Below are positions 52,901 to 60,857 of a stretch of 64,000 nucleotides of DNA, one piece after another. The notes beneath the pieces are model-generated. The model did no database searches. It had not been told where the DNA came from and saw only the letters and a program-made list of their open reading frames with translations. The DNA is taken from contig NZ_OBEK01000005.1 in NCBI RefSeq assembly GCF_900215625.1, positions 124,001-188,000 of the forward strand. Direction: 5' to 3'. How positions within the stretch are numbered: position 1 is the stretch's first letter; every line of letters begins with the position of its first letter. The DNA comes from Terribacillus aidingensis (lineage in GTDB: Bacteria; Bacillota; Bacilli; Bacillales; Amphibacillaceae). The translations under genes and the position numbers were made by a program.

Positions 52901-53351
52901 AACAGAGCTTTATGTTGTACCAATTGCATTGCTGGTGCTCATCATCTTACGGGTCTTCTTCTACGACCCAGACGTAACACCGCATATTGAGCTGATTTTA
53001 CTGGCCATCGGATTTGGTATTCTTGTTCTGGATGGATTAGCAAGTATGACAATTTACGATGCTATATCGTTAGGAAGCATTTCTTTACTCGCTGCAATTG
53101 TCGGTTTTATACGAAAGTACCGAGCTTACTTCCTCACAGGAACGATTACAGTTGTCTTCAATCTATTTTTCCAAACACGCCCATTATGGGGAAGTGCACC
53201 ATGGTGGCTCTACTTGATTGGTGCAGGCTTCTTGTTAATCGCATCTGCAAGTTATATAGAATATCAGAAACATAAACACGCCCGTACAGCGGAATCTATA
53301 CTTCAAGCAGGTAAGTCAAAATGGAAGCAATGGCTGGAAAAATATAAGTAA
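49926..53351 (+). CDS. Very large polytopic membrane protein of unknown function
   Basis: 1141 residues. The first 90 residues are hydrophilic (ERLQELYQRGYISYETYAF, then Pro/Lys/Gln-rich linker), and the remainder is about thirty hydrophobic helices with short loops and only a short soluble tail (EYQKHKHARTAESILQAGKSK). This resembles the DUF2157/SCO7613-type giant membrane proteins of Gram-positive bacteria, for which no function is known. ATG is 8 bp after GAGGTG. Not in an operon; neighbours are fabI (divergent) and ptsG (convergent). Confidence 0.75.
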   Translation: MYPPPNQSGDLFEERLQELYQRGYISYETYAFTLEGYRKKMAFDASKSHSAQPVPLTTTSIERKLAASTPAASVHRPPVQKQKKQKTPEQIRERNLTVILVLGIIMLFFGGLYLGTSNWGTFSSLGKVLLISFIPFLFAGLSFISYKVKIPQTAFAFLILAALFIPIVIFSASYYQLFGSYLSFGGDGAALVGTVAALGCTALYYAAAVRTSSKAFIWVTYAGLSTTFISAMLYVTTTYSAFLFCLQLANLLLLVFERPIRKSFPLPLLQQYWPYYLQMKLGTEVFITIVLMSTAVIYDLTLLVIGISALILAAKNYSKLYHFGFMVFTLISGVLLLLEIDSYFNMFLGQFLALGFTLVLLSWHLPRWLRIAYESLIHSINGFLFIIFTSLTGAYTFDWAYLLGVVFLFIQYTVWTISQRHTHYSYPSTGLFFVITYWLLHMLDTPIWLRTSIFAAMAFLGLAYCYIWPRRSNYIKIYHKTVSWAAVGSVIPLLLVNHSYGYYEANSYLLMLTAAAGFFCYQKEHQDVVLVSKIITPISFIAALILAGYRLYIESDYYQQHFGIPGHMTCIALITVIAALLFRRYHHQPLFLSFFLTGQIFQSLATILAFLTWDLPAPTISIVSFISVIVQFAALYVFRRNTLWASVLVSLLLAYGSLQNLFNISGSNTLTAYVLLCGAALLAVSILIDQKAKVGSLYFFWCSHIINLFSIMWVLGLQSFDSIPPAWLIVPFLHLAVSASYTKRTIEKNTFASAGITILFLIAVTHLSSYTDLSHLMTIAAAITAICIAAIYKLLPGWQAFLRLSLLIVYNVVLLFAVAELTVLFSWEIVLLSIVIGVVAIYQQHHWQRIILSSITLLLLLAISLLYGTIGEEIRTAYLLLAGAVALIATSFTQYQSVIAESDAKFIWERADIYRIGAVVYTIVGSLTGVMAYQSGWAEVLFSLTVPAMLFAISVNTHPRSERRYVRFGALFACLYPYMLLLQNLPISPYLLTELYVVPIALLVLIILRVFFYDPDVTPHIELILLAIGFGILVLDGLASMTIYDAISLGSISLLAAIVGFIRKYRAYFLTGTITVVFNLFFQTRPLWGSAPWWLYLIGAGFLLIASASYIEYQKHKHARTAESILQAGKSKWKQWLEKYK

Positions 53352-53649
53352 AGAAAGTTATTGCCGAGATTCAATGCTGTGTTTTACTAATTTTACAAAT
53401 GCTGCATTTAAAGTTGGAGAAACACATATTAAGAGCCTTGCAAAACAAGATTAATTCATCCCAAAAGCGAACGATTAACTCATCCATACTTGTTTAATGC
53501 AGTCCTCCGACGGCTGCCGCCCGCAGGAAAGCGGAGTGTATTTCCGAAGCGGTGCTCTTAACTTAGTTTCCATGCAAAAAATCCAAACAATGCTACTGTT
53601 GTTTGGATTTTTGTATAGCTTAAACAGTTATGTTCCAGTCTCTTTACAT
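53352..53649. other. 298-bp intergenic region with a GC-rich dispersed-repeat-like segment and a terminator
   Basis: No credible ORF. Bases 53505-53560 are GC-rich with a GGCTGCCGCCCGCAGGAAAG core followed by CGGAG, a sequence style I recall from short dispersed repeats in Bacillaceae intergenic regions; only this copy is clear in the window. A perfect 14-bp terminator stem is at 53577-53612. Confidence 0.45.
53577..53612. terminator. Intrinsic terminator of ptsG
   Basis: AAAAATCCAAACAA and complement arms around TGCTACTG, T5 on the plus side and A5 on the other, so usable by both convergent genes. Confidence 0.85.
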
Positions 53650-55746
53650 TTAGTAAGATTCTATTGTCACTTTATTAGCTTGCTTGATTTTCACTTGTTC
53701 ACCTTCTCGGAAAATAACTTTTTCTGCCGCTCCCAGGTTAGTGAATACGATTGGTGTTATCACAGACGGGACAAGCGGTTTAATCTTTTCTAAATCCGCT
53801 TTAAATAACTTTTGACCGACAGTTATTCGCTCTCCTTCTTTTACGAAAACCTCCAAGCCAGCACCTTTCAAATTGACTGTTTCCAAACCGATATGAATCA
53901 GCATTTCCCGGCCATTAACTGCTTGCAGACCGATTGCATGCTTTGTCGGAAAGACATTGATCACTTTTCCGTTAATCGGCGAAACAACAGTTCCATCTAT
54001 CGGTTCAATAGCAAACCCGTCTCCCATTAACTTTTCAGAGAAAACGATATCCGGTACATCTTCTAAAGCGCGAAGTGTTCCGGACATCGGAATAACAAAG
54101 ACATGCGCACCTGGGTCATTATCAAAGGGACGCTTTATCACATCCTCTTTTGAGTTGGCCACTCCCTGTGTTTGCACAGCTTCTGCTAGTGTTCTCGGTG
54201 TCTTCCCGAGAATAATATCCTGTATCTGCTCTTTCAAGCCTTCTGATTTTGGGCCAAAGATAGCTTGTATGTTATTGCCCACTTCCATTACACCAGCTGC
54301 CCCCAGTTTTCTCAGTGCTTCTTTATCAACATTATTCTTATCGTTAACCGTGACACGAAGACGAGTAATACACGAATCCAAGTGCTTAATATTTTCTTTA
54401 TCACCCATTGCTTCCAACACATGATAAGCGAATGTACCTGAATGAGATCTGCTTCTAATTGGCTCTTTCTCGTCTGCTTTTTCACGGCCTGGTGTCATGA
54501 GATTGAATGTACGGATTGCGAAACGGAATCCGCAGTAATAAATAATTGCAAATACGAAACCAACCGGAAGGATAAGCCACCAATCCGTCCGATTTGGCAA
54601 GATGCCGTAAAGAAAGAAATCTATAAATCCACCAGAAAAAGTCATCCCGATTTTGACGTTAAGCATGTGCATTGCCATAAAGGAAAGACCAGCAAACACA
54701 CAATGTACCGCGAACAGCAGCGGTGCCACAAACAAGAAGGAGAACTCAAGCGGTTCTGTTATACCTGTCAAGAAGCTGGTCAATGCTGCGGAACCCATCA
54801 GACCAGCGACTATCTTTCTTCTTGCAGGACTTGCTTCGTGATAGATAGCCAAAGCTGCTGCTGGTAAACCAAACATCATGAATGGATATTTACCCGTCAT
54901 GAATGTACCTGCTGTCAGCTCTGATCCGTCTCTGATTTGTTCCATAAAGATTCGCTGATCACCGCGAATTACTTCTCCAGCTGAGTTTGTATAACTGAAA
55001 AACTCATACCAGAACGGTGAATAGAAAATATGATGTAAGCCGAATGGAATCAATGCACGCTCTATGACACCAAATATGAAGGCGGTCAGTGTCAAATTCG
55101 AAGACAACAGCCCGTTCGAAAAGCTGTTTAACACTTGCTGGATTGGCGGCCAAACGACTAGCATTGCTACACCGAGCACCAAAGCAGCAAGTGATGTGAC
55201 AATTGGTACGAATCGCTTTCCGGCAAAGAAACCTAGGTATTGCGGTAATTCAATTTTGTAAAATTTGTTGAACATGACAGCTGCCAGTACGCCGACAATA
55301 ATACCTCCGAATACGCCCGTTGCGAGCGTAGGTATGCCCAGCATCATCGTGTACGCTGGGTGATTCCCACTAAAGAATGACGCGCGCTCTATGCTGTCAG
55401 AAGGAATGACTCCATTGGCGATTAGCACAGCGCTCATTGTGACGTTCATAATCAGATAACCAATGATTGCCGCAATACCCGCTACACCGTCTCCATTGGT
55501 GAGTCCAATCGCTACCCCTACAGCAAACAACAAAGGCAAATTAGCAAAGACGATATCTCCGGCACTTTGCATAACGGTGGCGATCAGCTGCACCCAGGAA
55601 CTGTTCAAGAATTCAACAGCCATTAATAAATCCGGATTTTGCAGCGCATCCCCTAACGCGAGTAAAATACCTGCAGCCGGCAAAATGGCAACAGGAATCA
55701 TAAGCGCCCGACCTATCTTCTGCAAGATGCCGAATGCATTTTTCAT
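53650..55746 (-). CDS. ptsG: PTS glucose-specific enzyme IICBA
   Basis: 698 residues, near the 699 of B. subtilis PtsG. EIIC (about 1-410) is a membrane sugar channel with GIPTLATGVFGG and GITEPLEFSFLF. EIIB follows with the phosphorylated Cys in HLDSCITRLRV, and EIIA ends the protein with the active His in EMLIHIGLETV. It imports and phosphorylates glucose. Start ATG 8 bp after TGGAGGTG. The leader carries a GlcT antiterminator target, an overlapping terminator, and a perfect cre. Confidence 0.93.
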   Translation of the reverse strand: MKNAFGILQKIGRALMIPVAILPAAGILLALGDALQNPDLLMAVEFLNSSWVQLIATVMQSAGDIVFANLPLLFAVGVAIGLTNGDGVAGIAAIIGYLIMNVTMSAVLIANGVIPSDSIERASFFSGNHPAYTMMLGIPTLATGVFGGIIVGVLAAVMFNKFYKIELPQYLGFFAGKRFVPIVTSLAALVLGVAMLVVWPPIQQVLNSFSNGLLSSNLTLTAFIFGVIERALIPFGLHHIFYSPFWYEFFSYTNSAGEVIRGDQRIFMEQIRDGSELTAGTFMTGKYPFMMFGLPAAALAIYHEASPARRKIVAGLMGSAALTSFLTGITEPLEFSFLFVAPLLFAVHCVFAGLSFMAMHMLNVKIGMTFSGGFIDFFLYGILPNRTDWWLILPVGFVFAIIYYCGFRFAIRTFNLMTPGREKADEKEPIRSRSHSGTFAYHVLEAMGDKENIKHLDSCITRLRVTVNDKNNVDKEALRKLGAAGVMEVGNNIQAIFGPKSEGLKEQIQDIILGKTPRTLAEAVQTQGVANSKEDVIKRPFDNDPGAHVFVIPMSGTLRALEDVPDIVFSEKLMGDGFAIEPIDGTVVSPINGKVINVFPTKHAIGLQAVNGREMLIHIGLETVNLKGAGLEVFVKEGERITVGQKLFKADLEKIKPLVPSVITPIVFTNLGAAEKVIFREGEQVKIKQANKVTIESY

Positions 55747-55773
55747 CCTTACACCTCCAAGATAATACTGATT

Positions 55774-55787
55774 TGATAACGTTTACA
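55774..55787 (-). promoter_or_regulatory. cre site (CcpA box) between leader terminator and ptsG
   Basis: TGTAAACGTTATCA on the gene's strand fits TGWAANCGNTNWCA at every defined position. It is 27 bp before the start codon and downstream of the terminator, so bound CcpA could act as a roadblock. Confidence 0.75.
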
Positions 55788-55826
55788 TAAGGTCGTGAAA
55801 AAAGACACGAGAGATAAAATAAGTAA

Positions 55827-55853
55827 CACAAAAAGAATTAAATTCTTCTTGTG
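55827..55853 (-). terminator. Leader terminator of ptsG
   Basis: CACAAGAAGAAT and ATTCTTTTTGTG arms (one G-U pair) with a 3-base loop, then TTACTTATTTT; its 5' edge touches the RAT element. Confidence 0.8.
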
Positions 55854-55873
55854 CATTCTTTTATCCTCATGCC
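55853..55873 (-). promoter_or_regulatory. RAT, GlcT ribonucleic antiterminator
   Basis: GGCATGAGGATAAAAGAATGC on the minus strand is split here as GGCATGAGGA and TAAAAGAATGC; GCAT and ATGC arms close an asymmetric internal loop as in RAT hairpins of the BglG/SacY family. Its 3' end overlaps the terminator arm at base 55853, the arrangement needed for mutually exclusive folding. Confidence 0.72.
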
Positions 55874-55909
55874 TAATCAAATAAGTTACACGTATAAATA
55901 CCATGCACA

Positions 55910-56752
55910 TTATATTTTATTGGTCAAACGGTACAAATGCAAAGTGAGATAGACCGCCTCTGCTTCTTGTACTGGACGTCTTAACGTTTGCTGTAATATT
56001 TTGACTAGCTTCCAGGCAGTATTATAGCACAATGGATATTCTGTTTTCAATAGATTCAAGATCTTTTCCGGTTCCCGAACTTGCTCTCCTTGCTGTACCC
56101 GGTCGATTGTAAACCGAATATGCCGCACAAGCCGGATGTAATGGATGCTTTCCCGGTCCACTGTAATAGCTAGACTGTCTTCAATCACCTTAAACATCAT
56201 TGCAATCAGTCTCGTATATTGACTTAATTCCCCTACCGGCTGATTGATACAAGCGCTGTGGATATGCAGAGCGATAAAACCAACTTCTCCCTCAGGAAGC
56301 TGGATGCCAAGCCGATTATTCAGAAGTGTTACCGCCTCACTCGCTACTTTGTATTCCTTCGGGTAAATGAACTTCGTTTCTACGGCGAATGGATTTTTAA
56401 TATCAAGTCCTTGCTCCAGACGTTTCATTGCAAAGGCCAAATGATCAGTCAAGCCAATGTGGATATGTTCGTTCAGCGGCTGATCCATTTGCTCTGCGAT
56501 CATATAAATTACATCATTCATTACTGCTACCAGCTCTTCGTCAATATGATCCAGTATTTGTTTGTAGCTTGTTTGCTCTTTCTCATCCTGCAGGACAAAC
56601 AACTTTTCGAATTCGCCATCTTCCAATTCGCTTCCGGTCTTTTTGCCAAAGCCTACACCTTTGCCAATCAGCACGACCTCCTTTTCTTCCTGGTTAATGG
56701 CAATGAGTACATTATTATTTAGCACCTTTTGCACAGAAAAGGTTCTCCCCAT
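55910..56752 (-). CDS. glcT: GlcT transcription antiterminator
   Basis: 280 residues: RNA-binding CAT domain (about 1-60, FSVQKVLNNNVLIAINQEEKEVVLIGKGVGFGKKTG), then two PRD domains with their conserved His residues (IDHIDEELV, IHIGLTDHL; ALHIHSA, YIRLVRHIRF). PTS enzymes phosphorylate the PRDs so that GlcT binds the ptsG RAT only when glucose is present. ATG after AAAGGAGATAGCTT. It precedes ptsG on the same strand, 163 bp away, as in B. subtilis. Confidence 0.93.
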   Translation of the reverse strand: MGRTFSVQKVLNNNVLIAINQEEKEVVLIGKGVGFGKKTGSELEDGEFEKLFVLQDEKEQTSYKQILDHIDEELVAVMNDVIYMIAEQMDQPLNEHIHIGLTDHLAFAMKRLEQGLDIKNPFAVETKFIYPKEYKVASEAVTLLNNRLGIQLPEGEVGFIALHIHSACINQPVGELSQYTRLIAMMFKVIEDSLAITVDRESIHYIRLVRHIRFTIDRVQQGEQVREPEKILNLLKTEYPLCYNTAWKLVKILQQTLRRPVQEAEAVYLTLHLYRLTNKI

Positions 56753-56846
56753 AAGCTATCTCCTTTATGATTTCTATTGCTATTGTAGTAGATATTTAGT
56801 CCTTTGTATAACGTTTTGTATCCGCTTTCTTTCCGGTTCAGAAGAA

Positions 56847-56871
56847 GTGTATAGCTCATTTCGCTATACAC
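56847..56871 (-). terminator. Hairpin after the 164-residue unknown gene
   Basis: GTGTATAGC and GCTATACAC arms (9 bp) with a 7-base loop, just beyond the stop at 56875; T-content after it is moderate. Confidence 0.65.
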
Positions 56872-56874
56872 GCT

Positions 56875-57369
56875 TTATACTGGTTCAGGAACCGATCTAT
56901 GCAATAATAAATCTGCAAAATTTCGTGTAATTGGCAGTGCATCATCCAAGCTGCGGGATGTTCCATATGCATAAAGGAATGGACTATGCTTCTTTTTCTT
57001 AATCGCCACACGGCAGCTGGCTTCTTTATACTTGTCCCGGACATCCATGCATGCCAGCAGCTGATCAAACGTCAAAATCGCAATTTCTCCGCCTAAGAGG
57101 TCTTTTTTGCTGCAAATTAGCACAAATAACTGCTTTCGCTCTTCTGCCGACCATTGCAGCAGCCGATCGCGCTCTTCCTCTGAAAAACGGAAGTTCCATG
57201 TACTTGTTGCACTCGTTGCATACTTGGAATACACCTTCATCCGGTTTGCACCAGTTTCTAATTGGTAAACGCGCCTTTCCTTACTTTCTTCAATTAGAGC
57301 AGGCACAATCTGCATGGATACGAGCTTAGAAAGGAAGGCACCATAATAATAATCGTATTTGTTTAACAT
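56875..57369 (-). CDS. Hypothetical protein, 164 residues
   Basis: Unrecognised. It starts MLNKYDYYYGAFLSKLVSM and has a mixed alpha/beta composition with a basic region (VAIKKKKHSPFLYAYG) and the segment KQLFVLICSKKDLLGGEIAILTFDQLLACMDV that reads like a core beta-strand pair. No membrane helix, signal peptide or known catalytic motif. ATG after CAGGAGTAAGAACAGC. Same strand as glcT but separated from it by a hairpin, so probably a separate transcript. Confidence 0.65.
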   Translation of the reverse strand: MLNKYDYYYGAFLSKLVSMQIVPALIEESKERRVYQLETGANRMKVYSKYATSATSTWNFRFSEEERDRLLQWSAEERKQLFVLICSKKDLLGGEIAILTFDQLLACMDVRDKYKEASCRVAIKKKKHSPFLYAYGTSRSLDDALPITRNFADLLLHRSVPEPV

Positions 57370-57439
57370 GCTGTTCTTACTCCTGTCTGTGTTATGTCAA
57401 CAGTATAGCATGTCTGCAAGACCTTTTGGCAGATGTCTT

Positions 57440-57454
57440 GTTACAATTGGTAAC
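57440..57454 (+). promoter_or_regulatory. Candidate HxlR operator before the Old Yellow Enzyme gene
   Basis: GTTACAATTGGTAAC, a perfect palindrome, same GTTAC-N5-GTAAC shape as the site in the hxlR promoter. It starts in a TTGTTA hexamer, as there, and lies 84 bp before the start codon. Confidence 0.6.
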
Positions 57455-57537
57455 TCGGTTACGAATGAGCATTTTGTTTGCTACCTTTTTCACAACTGTC
57501 TAGAATAAAGTCCATACAAGAGGAGGCATCATAACTT

Positions 57538-58647
57538 ATGAATGAAAAATATGCACCACTTTTCGAAGACTTAACACTGCCAAATGGCGTTACATTAAAA
57601 AATCGGTTCGTACTTGCTCCGATGACACATTATGCATCAAACCCCGACGGTACGATTTCCGATCAGGAGCTCACATATATTGCACAGCGCTCTAAAGACA
57701 TTGGAATGGTTATCACTGCTGCATCTAACGTATCTGACAGCGGTAAAGCATTTCCCGGACAGCCATCTATCGCGCACGATACAGATATTCCTGGATTAAA
57801 GAAACAAGCAGACACAATCAAAGCAGAAGGCGCCAAAGCAATTATCCAGCTGCATCACGGCGGCCGTGAAGCGGTAGCTGAACTAGTACCAAATGGTGAC
57901 ATTGTTGCGCCAAGTGCCGTTGAGAAAGAAGGTACGGCAACTCCGCGCGCATTAGAACCAGCCGAAATTGAACAAATCATCGCAGACTTCGGTGAAGCTG
58001 CACGCCGTGCGATTGAAGCAGGCTTTGACGGTGTTGAGATTCATGGAGCAAACGGTTATATTATCCAGCAGTTCTTTTCACCATTTTCCAACCGCCGTGA
58101 AGATGAATGGGGCGAACGTCTGCGCTTCCCATTAGCAGTCATTGACAAGGTGAAAAAAGCAGTAGAAAAACACGGATCAAACGACTTCATCATCGGCTAC
58201 CGCTTCTCTCCAGAAGAACCAGAGACGCCTGGATTGACGATGAAAGAAACATTTGAACTAATGGATGCGCTTGTGGAACAGCCGCTGGACTACCTGCATG
58301 TATCGCTAATGGATTTCCACTCCACAGCACGTCGCGGAGCAGACACAAATGCCAAGCGTATCGACTTGCTGCAGGAGCGCATCAACGGACGTATTCCTTT
58401 GATTGGTGTCGGCTCCCTTTATTCTGCTGAGGATGTTGCTGCAGCAAAAGCAACAGATGTACCGCTTATTGCACTGGGCCGTGAGATGCTGATTGATCCA
58501 GCATTTGCTACGAAGCTTAAAGAAGGCCGCGAAGACGAGATTATCCGTTTAATCGATCCTGCCCGCGAAGATCGTCACGGTATCCCTGAACAACTATGGA
58601 AAATCATCCTCCAAATGAAAGGCTGGGTTCCGACAAAAGCAGAGTAA
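57538..58647 (+). CDS. yqiG: Old Yellow Enzyme-type NADH:flavin oxidoreductase (YqiG-like)
   Basis: 369 residues, FMN TIM barrel. Motifs: NRFVLAPMTHYASN, QLHHGGREAVAE (His pair binding the substrate), FDGVEIHGANGYIIQQFFSP, and LIALGREMLIDP at the phosphate site. The NADH-dependent ene-reductase group to which B. subtilis YqiG belongs reduces alpha,beta-unsaturated carbonyls and quinones. ATG is 11 bp after AGGAGG. A GTTAC-N5-GTAAC palindrome overlaps its presumed promoter. A 116-residue gene follows at 59 bp. Confidence 0.88.
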   Translation: MNEKYAPLFEDLTLPNGVTLKNRFVLAPMTHYASNPDGTISDQELTYIAQRSKDIGMVITAASNVSDSGKAFPGQPSIAHDTDIPGLKKQADTIKAEGAKAIIQLHHGGREAVAELVPNGDIVAPSAVEKEGTATPRALEPAEIEQIIADFGEAARRAIEAGFDGVEIHGANGYIIQQFFSPFSNRREDEWGERLRFPLAVIDKVKKAVEKHGSNDFIIGYRFSPEEPETPGLTMKETFELMDALVEQPLDYLHVSLMDFHSTARRGADTNAKRIDLLQERINGRIPLIGVGSLYSAEDVAAAKATDVPLIALGREMLIDPAFATKLKEGREDEIIRLIDPAREDRHGIPEQLWKIILQMKGWVPTKAE

Positions 58648-58706
58648 TAGCGACTAGGATTACTTTATGCTTTAATGGAAGAAAAGCTTCGAAGGAGAGA
58701 GTTACC

Positions 58707-59057
58707 ATGGCAAAGATATCAGCACTTGTCCTTAAACCAGAAAGAGACTTTCAAGCCAAGTCCGTACCAGCAGACCCGCAAGGCATTCAAAAATTTGTCG
58801 GCGGTTCGCCAATCATGACTAGATTAACAGACGGCATTGTCGTTGTAAGCAATGAAAATGCAACGGAAGAAGATCCTTTGAATTTCACGATTTTCCAGCG
58901 TCATCATGATCATGTTCATGAATTAGGCAAGCTATATAGTGACGCTGTATTTGCAGCAGAATCTGATCAAGGCCTTACCAGCCTTGATAAAGATCAAAAA
59001 CAGCTTGTGAAAAACTGGTTCCAATTTGGACGTGACAAGTTATTGCTTGATGAATAA
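58707..59057 (+). CDS. Hypothetical protein, 116 residues
   Basis: From the ATG at 58707 (AAGGAGAGAGTTACC before it). The product starts MAKISALVLKPERDFQAKSV and has the pattern FVGGSPIMTRLTDGIVVVSNEN, a compact beta-rich protein with His/Asp residues in RHHDHVHELG that might bind metal. I do not recognise the family with confidence. It is co-directional with the Old Yellow Enzyme gene and ends at a strong terminator, so it is likely in that transcript. Confidence 0.7.
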   Translation: MAKISALVLKPERDFQAKSVPADPQGIQKFVGGSPIMTRLTDGIVVVSNENATEEDPLNFTIFQRHHDHVHELGKLYSDAVFAAESDQGLTSLDKDQKQLVKNWFQFGRDKLLLDE

Positions 59058-59061
59058 AACG

Positions 59062-59095
59062 AAAAGCCCTGCCAGATCATACTGGCAGGGCTTTT
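59062..59095. terminator. Strong bidirectional terminator
   Basis: AAAAGCCCTGCCAG and complement (14 bp, perfect) around ATCATA. Confidence 0.92.
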
Positions 59096-59096
59096 C

Positions 59097-60272
59097 TTAT
59101 GTTAGCCGACTCTCTACAAAACGCTTGATTCGTTTCATTGCTTCTGTCAGCTGTTTCATCGAAGTTGCATACGAGCAGCGAATATAACCTTCACCGCTCT
59201 CACCAAATACATTTCCTGGTACGACAGCTACTTTCTCCTCCATTAACAAAGCCTCGGCAAACTCTTCCGAAGACAAGCCTGTTTCCTTGATCGATGGGAA
59301 AATATAAAATGCTCCGCCTGGCCTGTTCGTCATCAAGCCCATTTCTTCAAAGGCAGTCATAACAAAGTTCCGGCGCTGGCGGTAGCTTTTTTTCATCTGT
59401 TCTACACTTGCCGAGCCGCTGCGAAGTGCTTCCACTGCGCCATACTGCGCCATCGTCGGCGCGCACATGATGGTGTACTGATGGATCTTTGTCATCGCTT
59501 GAATCAATGCGGCCGGGCCTGCAGCATATCCCAGACGCCAGCCGGTCATAGCAAATGACTTGGAGAAACCAGAGATAAGGATCGTGCGTTCATGCATATT
59601 TGGTAAACTCGAAAAACTGACATAGCCTTCGTCATAGCTGAGTTCTGCATAAATTTCATCCGATAAAACGAGCAAATCATGTGTTTGGATTAAATCTGCA
59701 ATCGGCAATAGCTCTTCCCGGCTCATCATGGTGCCAGTCGGGTTATTGGGATTACATAAAATAATAGCCTTCGTTTTTTTCGTAATGCTATTTGCCAATT
59801 CTTCCGGCTGCAGTTTGAATTCATTGGCTGCTTGCGTTCCAACAGAAACCGGCACTCCACCCGCAAGCGTAACTGCAGACGCATACGCTACAAAACAAGG
59901 TTCCACAATGATTACTTCATCGCCTGGATTCAAAATTGCCCGCAATGCAATATCAATCGCCTGACTTGCACCTACTGTTACAATCACTTGATCCTCTGCC
60001 CGATAAGGAACAGCGTAAGCAGACTGCAAGTATTCTGCAATCAATCCCCGCAATTCAAGCAGTCCCGCATTAGCGGTATAAGCTGTGTAGCCTTGTTCCA
60101 ATGAGTGATAACTAGCTTCAATCACATTCCAAGGCGTAACAAAATCCGGTTCTCCTACACCTAAAGAAATAACGTTCTCCATCGTCGAAGCTAAATCGAA
60201 GAAGCGGCGGATTCCGGAAGGCTTAAGCGAATCGACATGCTCCGCAATAAAGCGGCTTGTATCCGAACTCAT
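59097..60272 (-). CDS. yugH: PLP-dependent aminotransferase, YugH-like
   Basis: 391 residues of class I/II aminotransferases: ISLGVGEPDF, YTAYTANAGLLELR, CNPNNPTGT, SDEIYAEL and SGFSKSFAMTGWRLGY with the PLP Lys in SFSK context, then RCSYATS. The pairing with a divergent Lrp-type regulator gene directly upstream (4-bp overlap) is the yugG-yugH arrangement of B. subtilis. The amino donor/acceptor is not known; aromatic or aspartate-type substrates are possible. Confidence 0.88.
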   Translation of the reverse strand: MSSDTSRFIAEHVDSLKPSGIRRFFDLASTMENVISLGVGEPDFVTPWNVIEASYHSLEQGYTAYTANAGLLELRGLIAEYLQSAYAVPYRAEDQVIVTVGASQAIDIALRAILNPGDEVIIVEPCFVAYASAVTLAGGVPVSVGTQAANEFKLQPEELANSITKKTKAIILCNPNNPTGTMMSREELLPIADLIQTHDLLVLSDEIYAELSYDEGYVSFSSLPNMHERTILISGFSKSFAMTGWRLGYAAGPAALIQAMTKIHQYTIMCAPTMAQYGAVEALRSGSASVEQMKKSYRQRRNFVMTAFEEMGLMTNRPGGAFYIFPSIKETGLSSEEFAEALLMEEKVAVVPGNVFGESGEGYIRCSYATSMKQLTEAMKRIKRFVESRLT

Positions 60273-60775
60273 GGGCTCACCGGCATTCTGCGGTCGTTAT
60301 CGTCATCCTCACCGAAAATAATGCCATCATGTTTGTACTTCTTCAGAATAAAATGCGTTGTCGTCGAAATAACTGTATCCAAAGTGGATAGTTTCTCCGA
60401 TACAAAGCGTGCAACTTGTGACATCGTTTTCCCTTCTACTGAGACAGACAAATCATAAGCGCCTGACATCAAGTACACAGCTTTCACTTCCGGGAAACGA
60501 TAAATGCGTTCGGCAACATCATTAAACCCTTTTCCTCTTACAGGGGTCACCTTTACATCAATCATTGCCGTTACGCCTTCATACCCGAGTACATCCGTCC
60601 AATCAATCAGCGTAGAGTAACCGTGTATGATTTGCTGGTCCTCGAATTTCTGAATTGCCCGCTCCACTTCCTCCGGTGAAAGCTCCACCATGCGGGCGAT
60701 TGTATGTACATCCATTCTCCCATTCTTTTCTAACAACTCTAATATCTCTATTTCTTTTCTATCCACTTTAGTCAC
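60269..60775 (-). CDS. yugG: Lrp/AsnC-family regulator, YugG-like
   Basis: 168 residues: helix-turn-helix (EIEILELLEKNGRMDVHTIARMVELSPEEVERAI) followed by the RAM ligand-binding domain (VTAMIDVKVTPVRGKGFND, SGAYDLSVSVEG). A charged C-terminal tail (FGEDDDNDRR) follows. Its stop overlaps the start of the aminotransferase gene by 4 bp, so they are translated together, and it probably controls that operon in response to an amino acid. Confidence 0.88.
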   Translation of the reverse strand: MTKVDRKEIEILELLEKNGRMDVHTIARMVELSPEEVERAIQKFEDQQIIHGYSTLIDWTDVLGYEGVTAMIDVKVTPVRGKGFNDVAERIYRFPEVKAVYLMSGAYDLSVSVEGKTMSQVARFVSEKLSTLDTVISTTTHFILKKYKHDGIIFGEDDDNDRRMPVSP

Positions 60776-60857
60776 TCCTTACTCTTTTATAATGTAAGCC
60801 CTATTCTATCTGAAATATAAGATAAGAGAAACCGAAAACGGATACATGCGTACGCAT

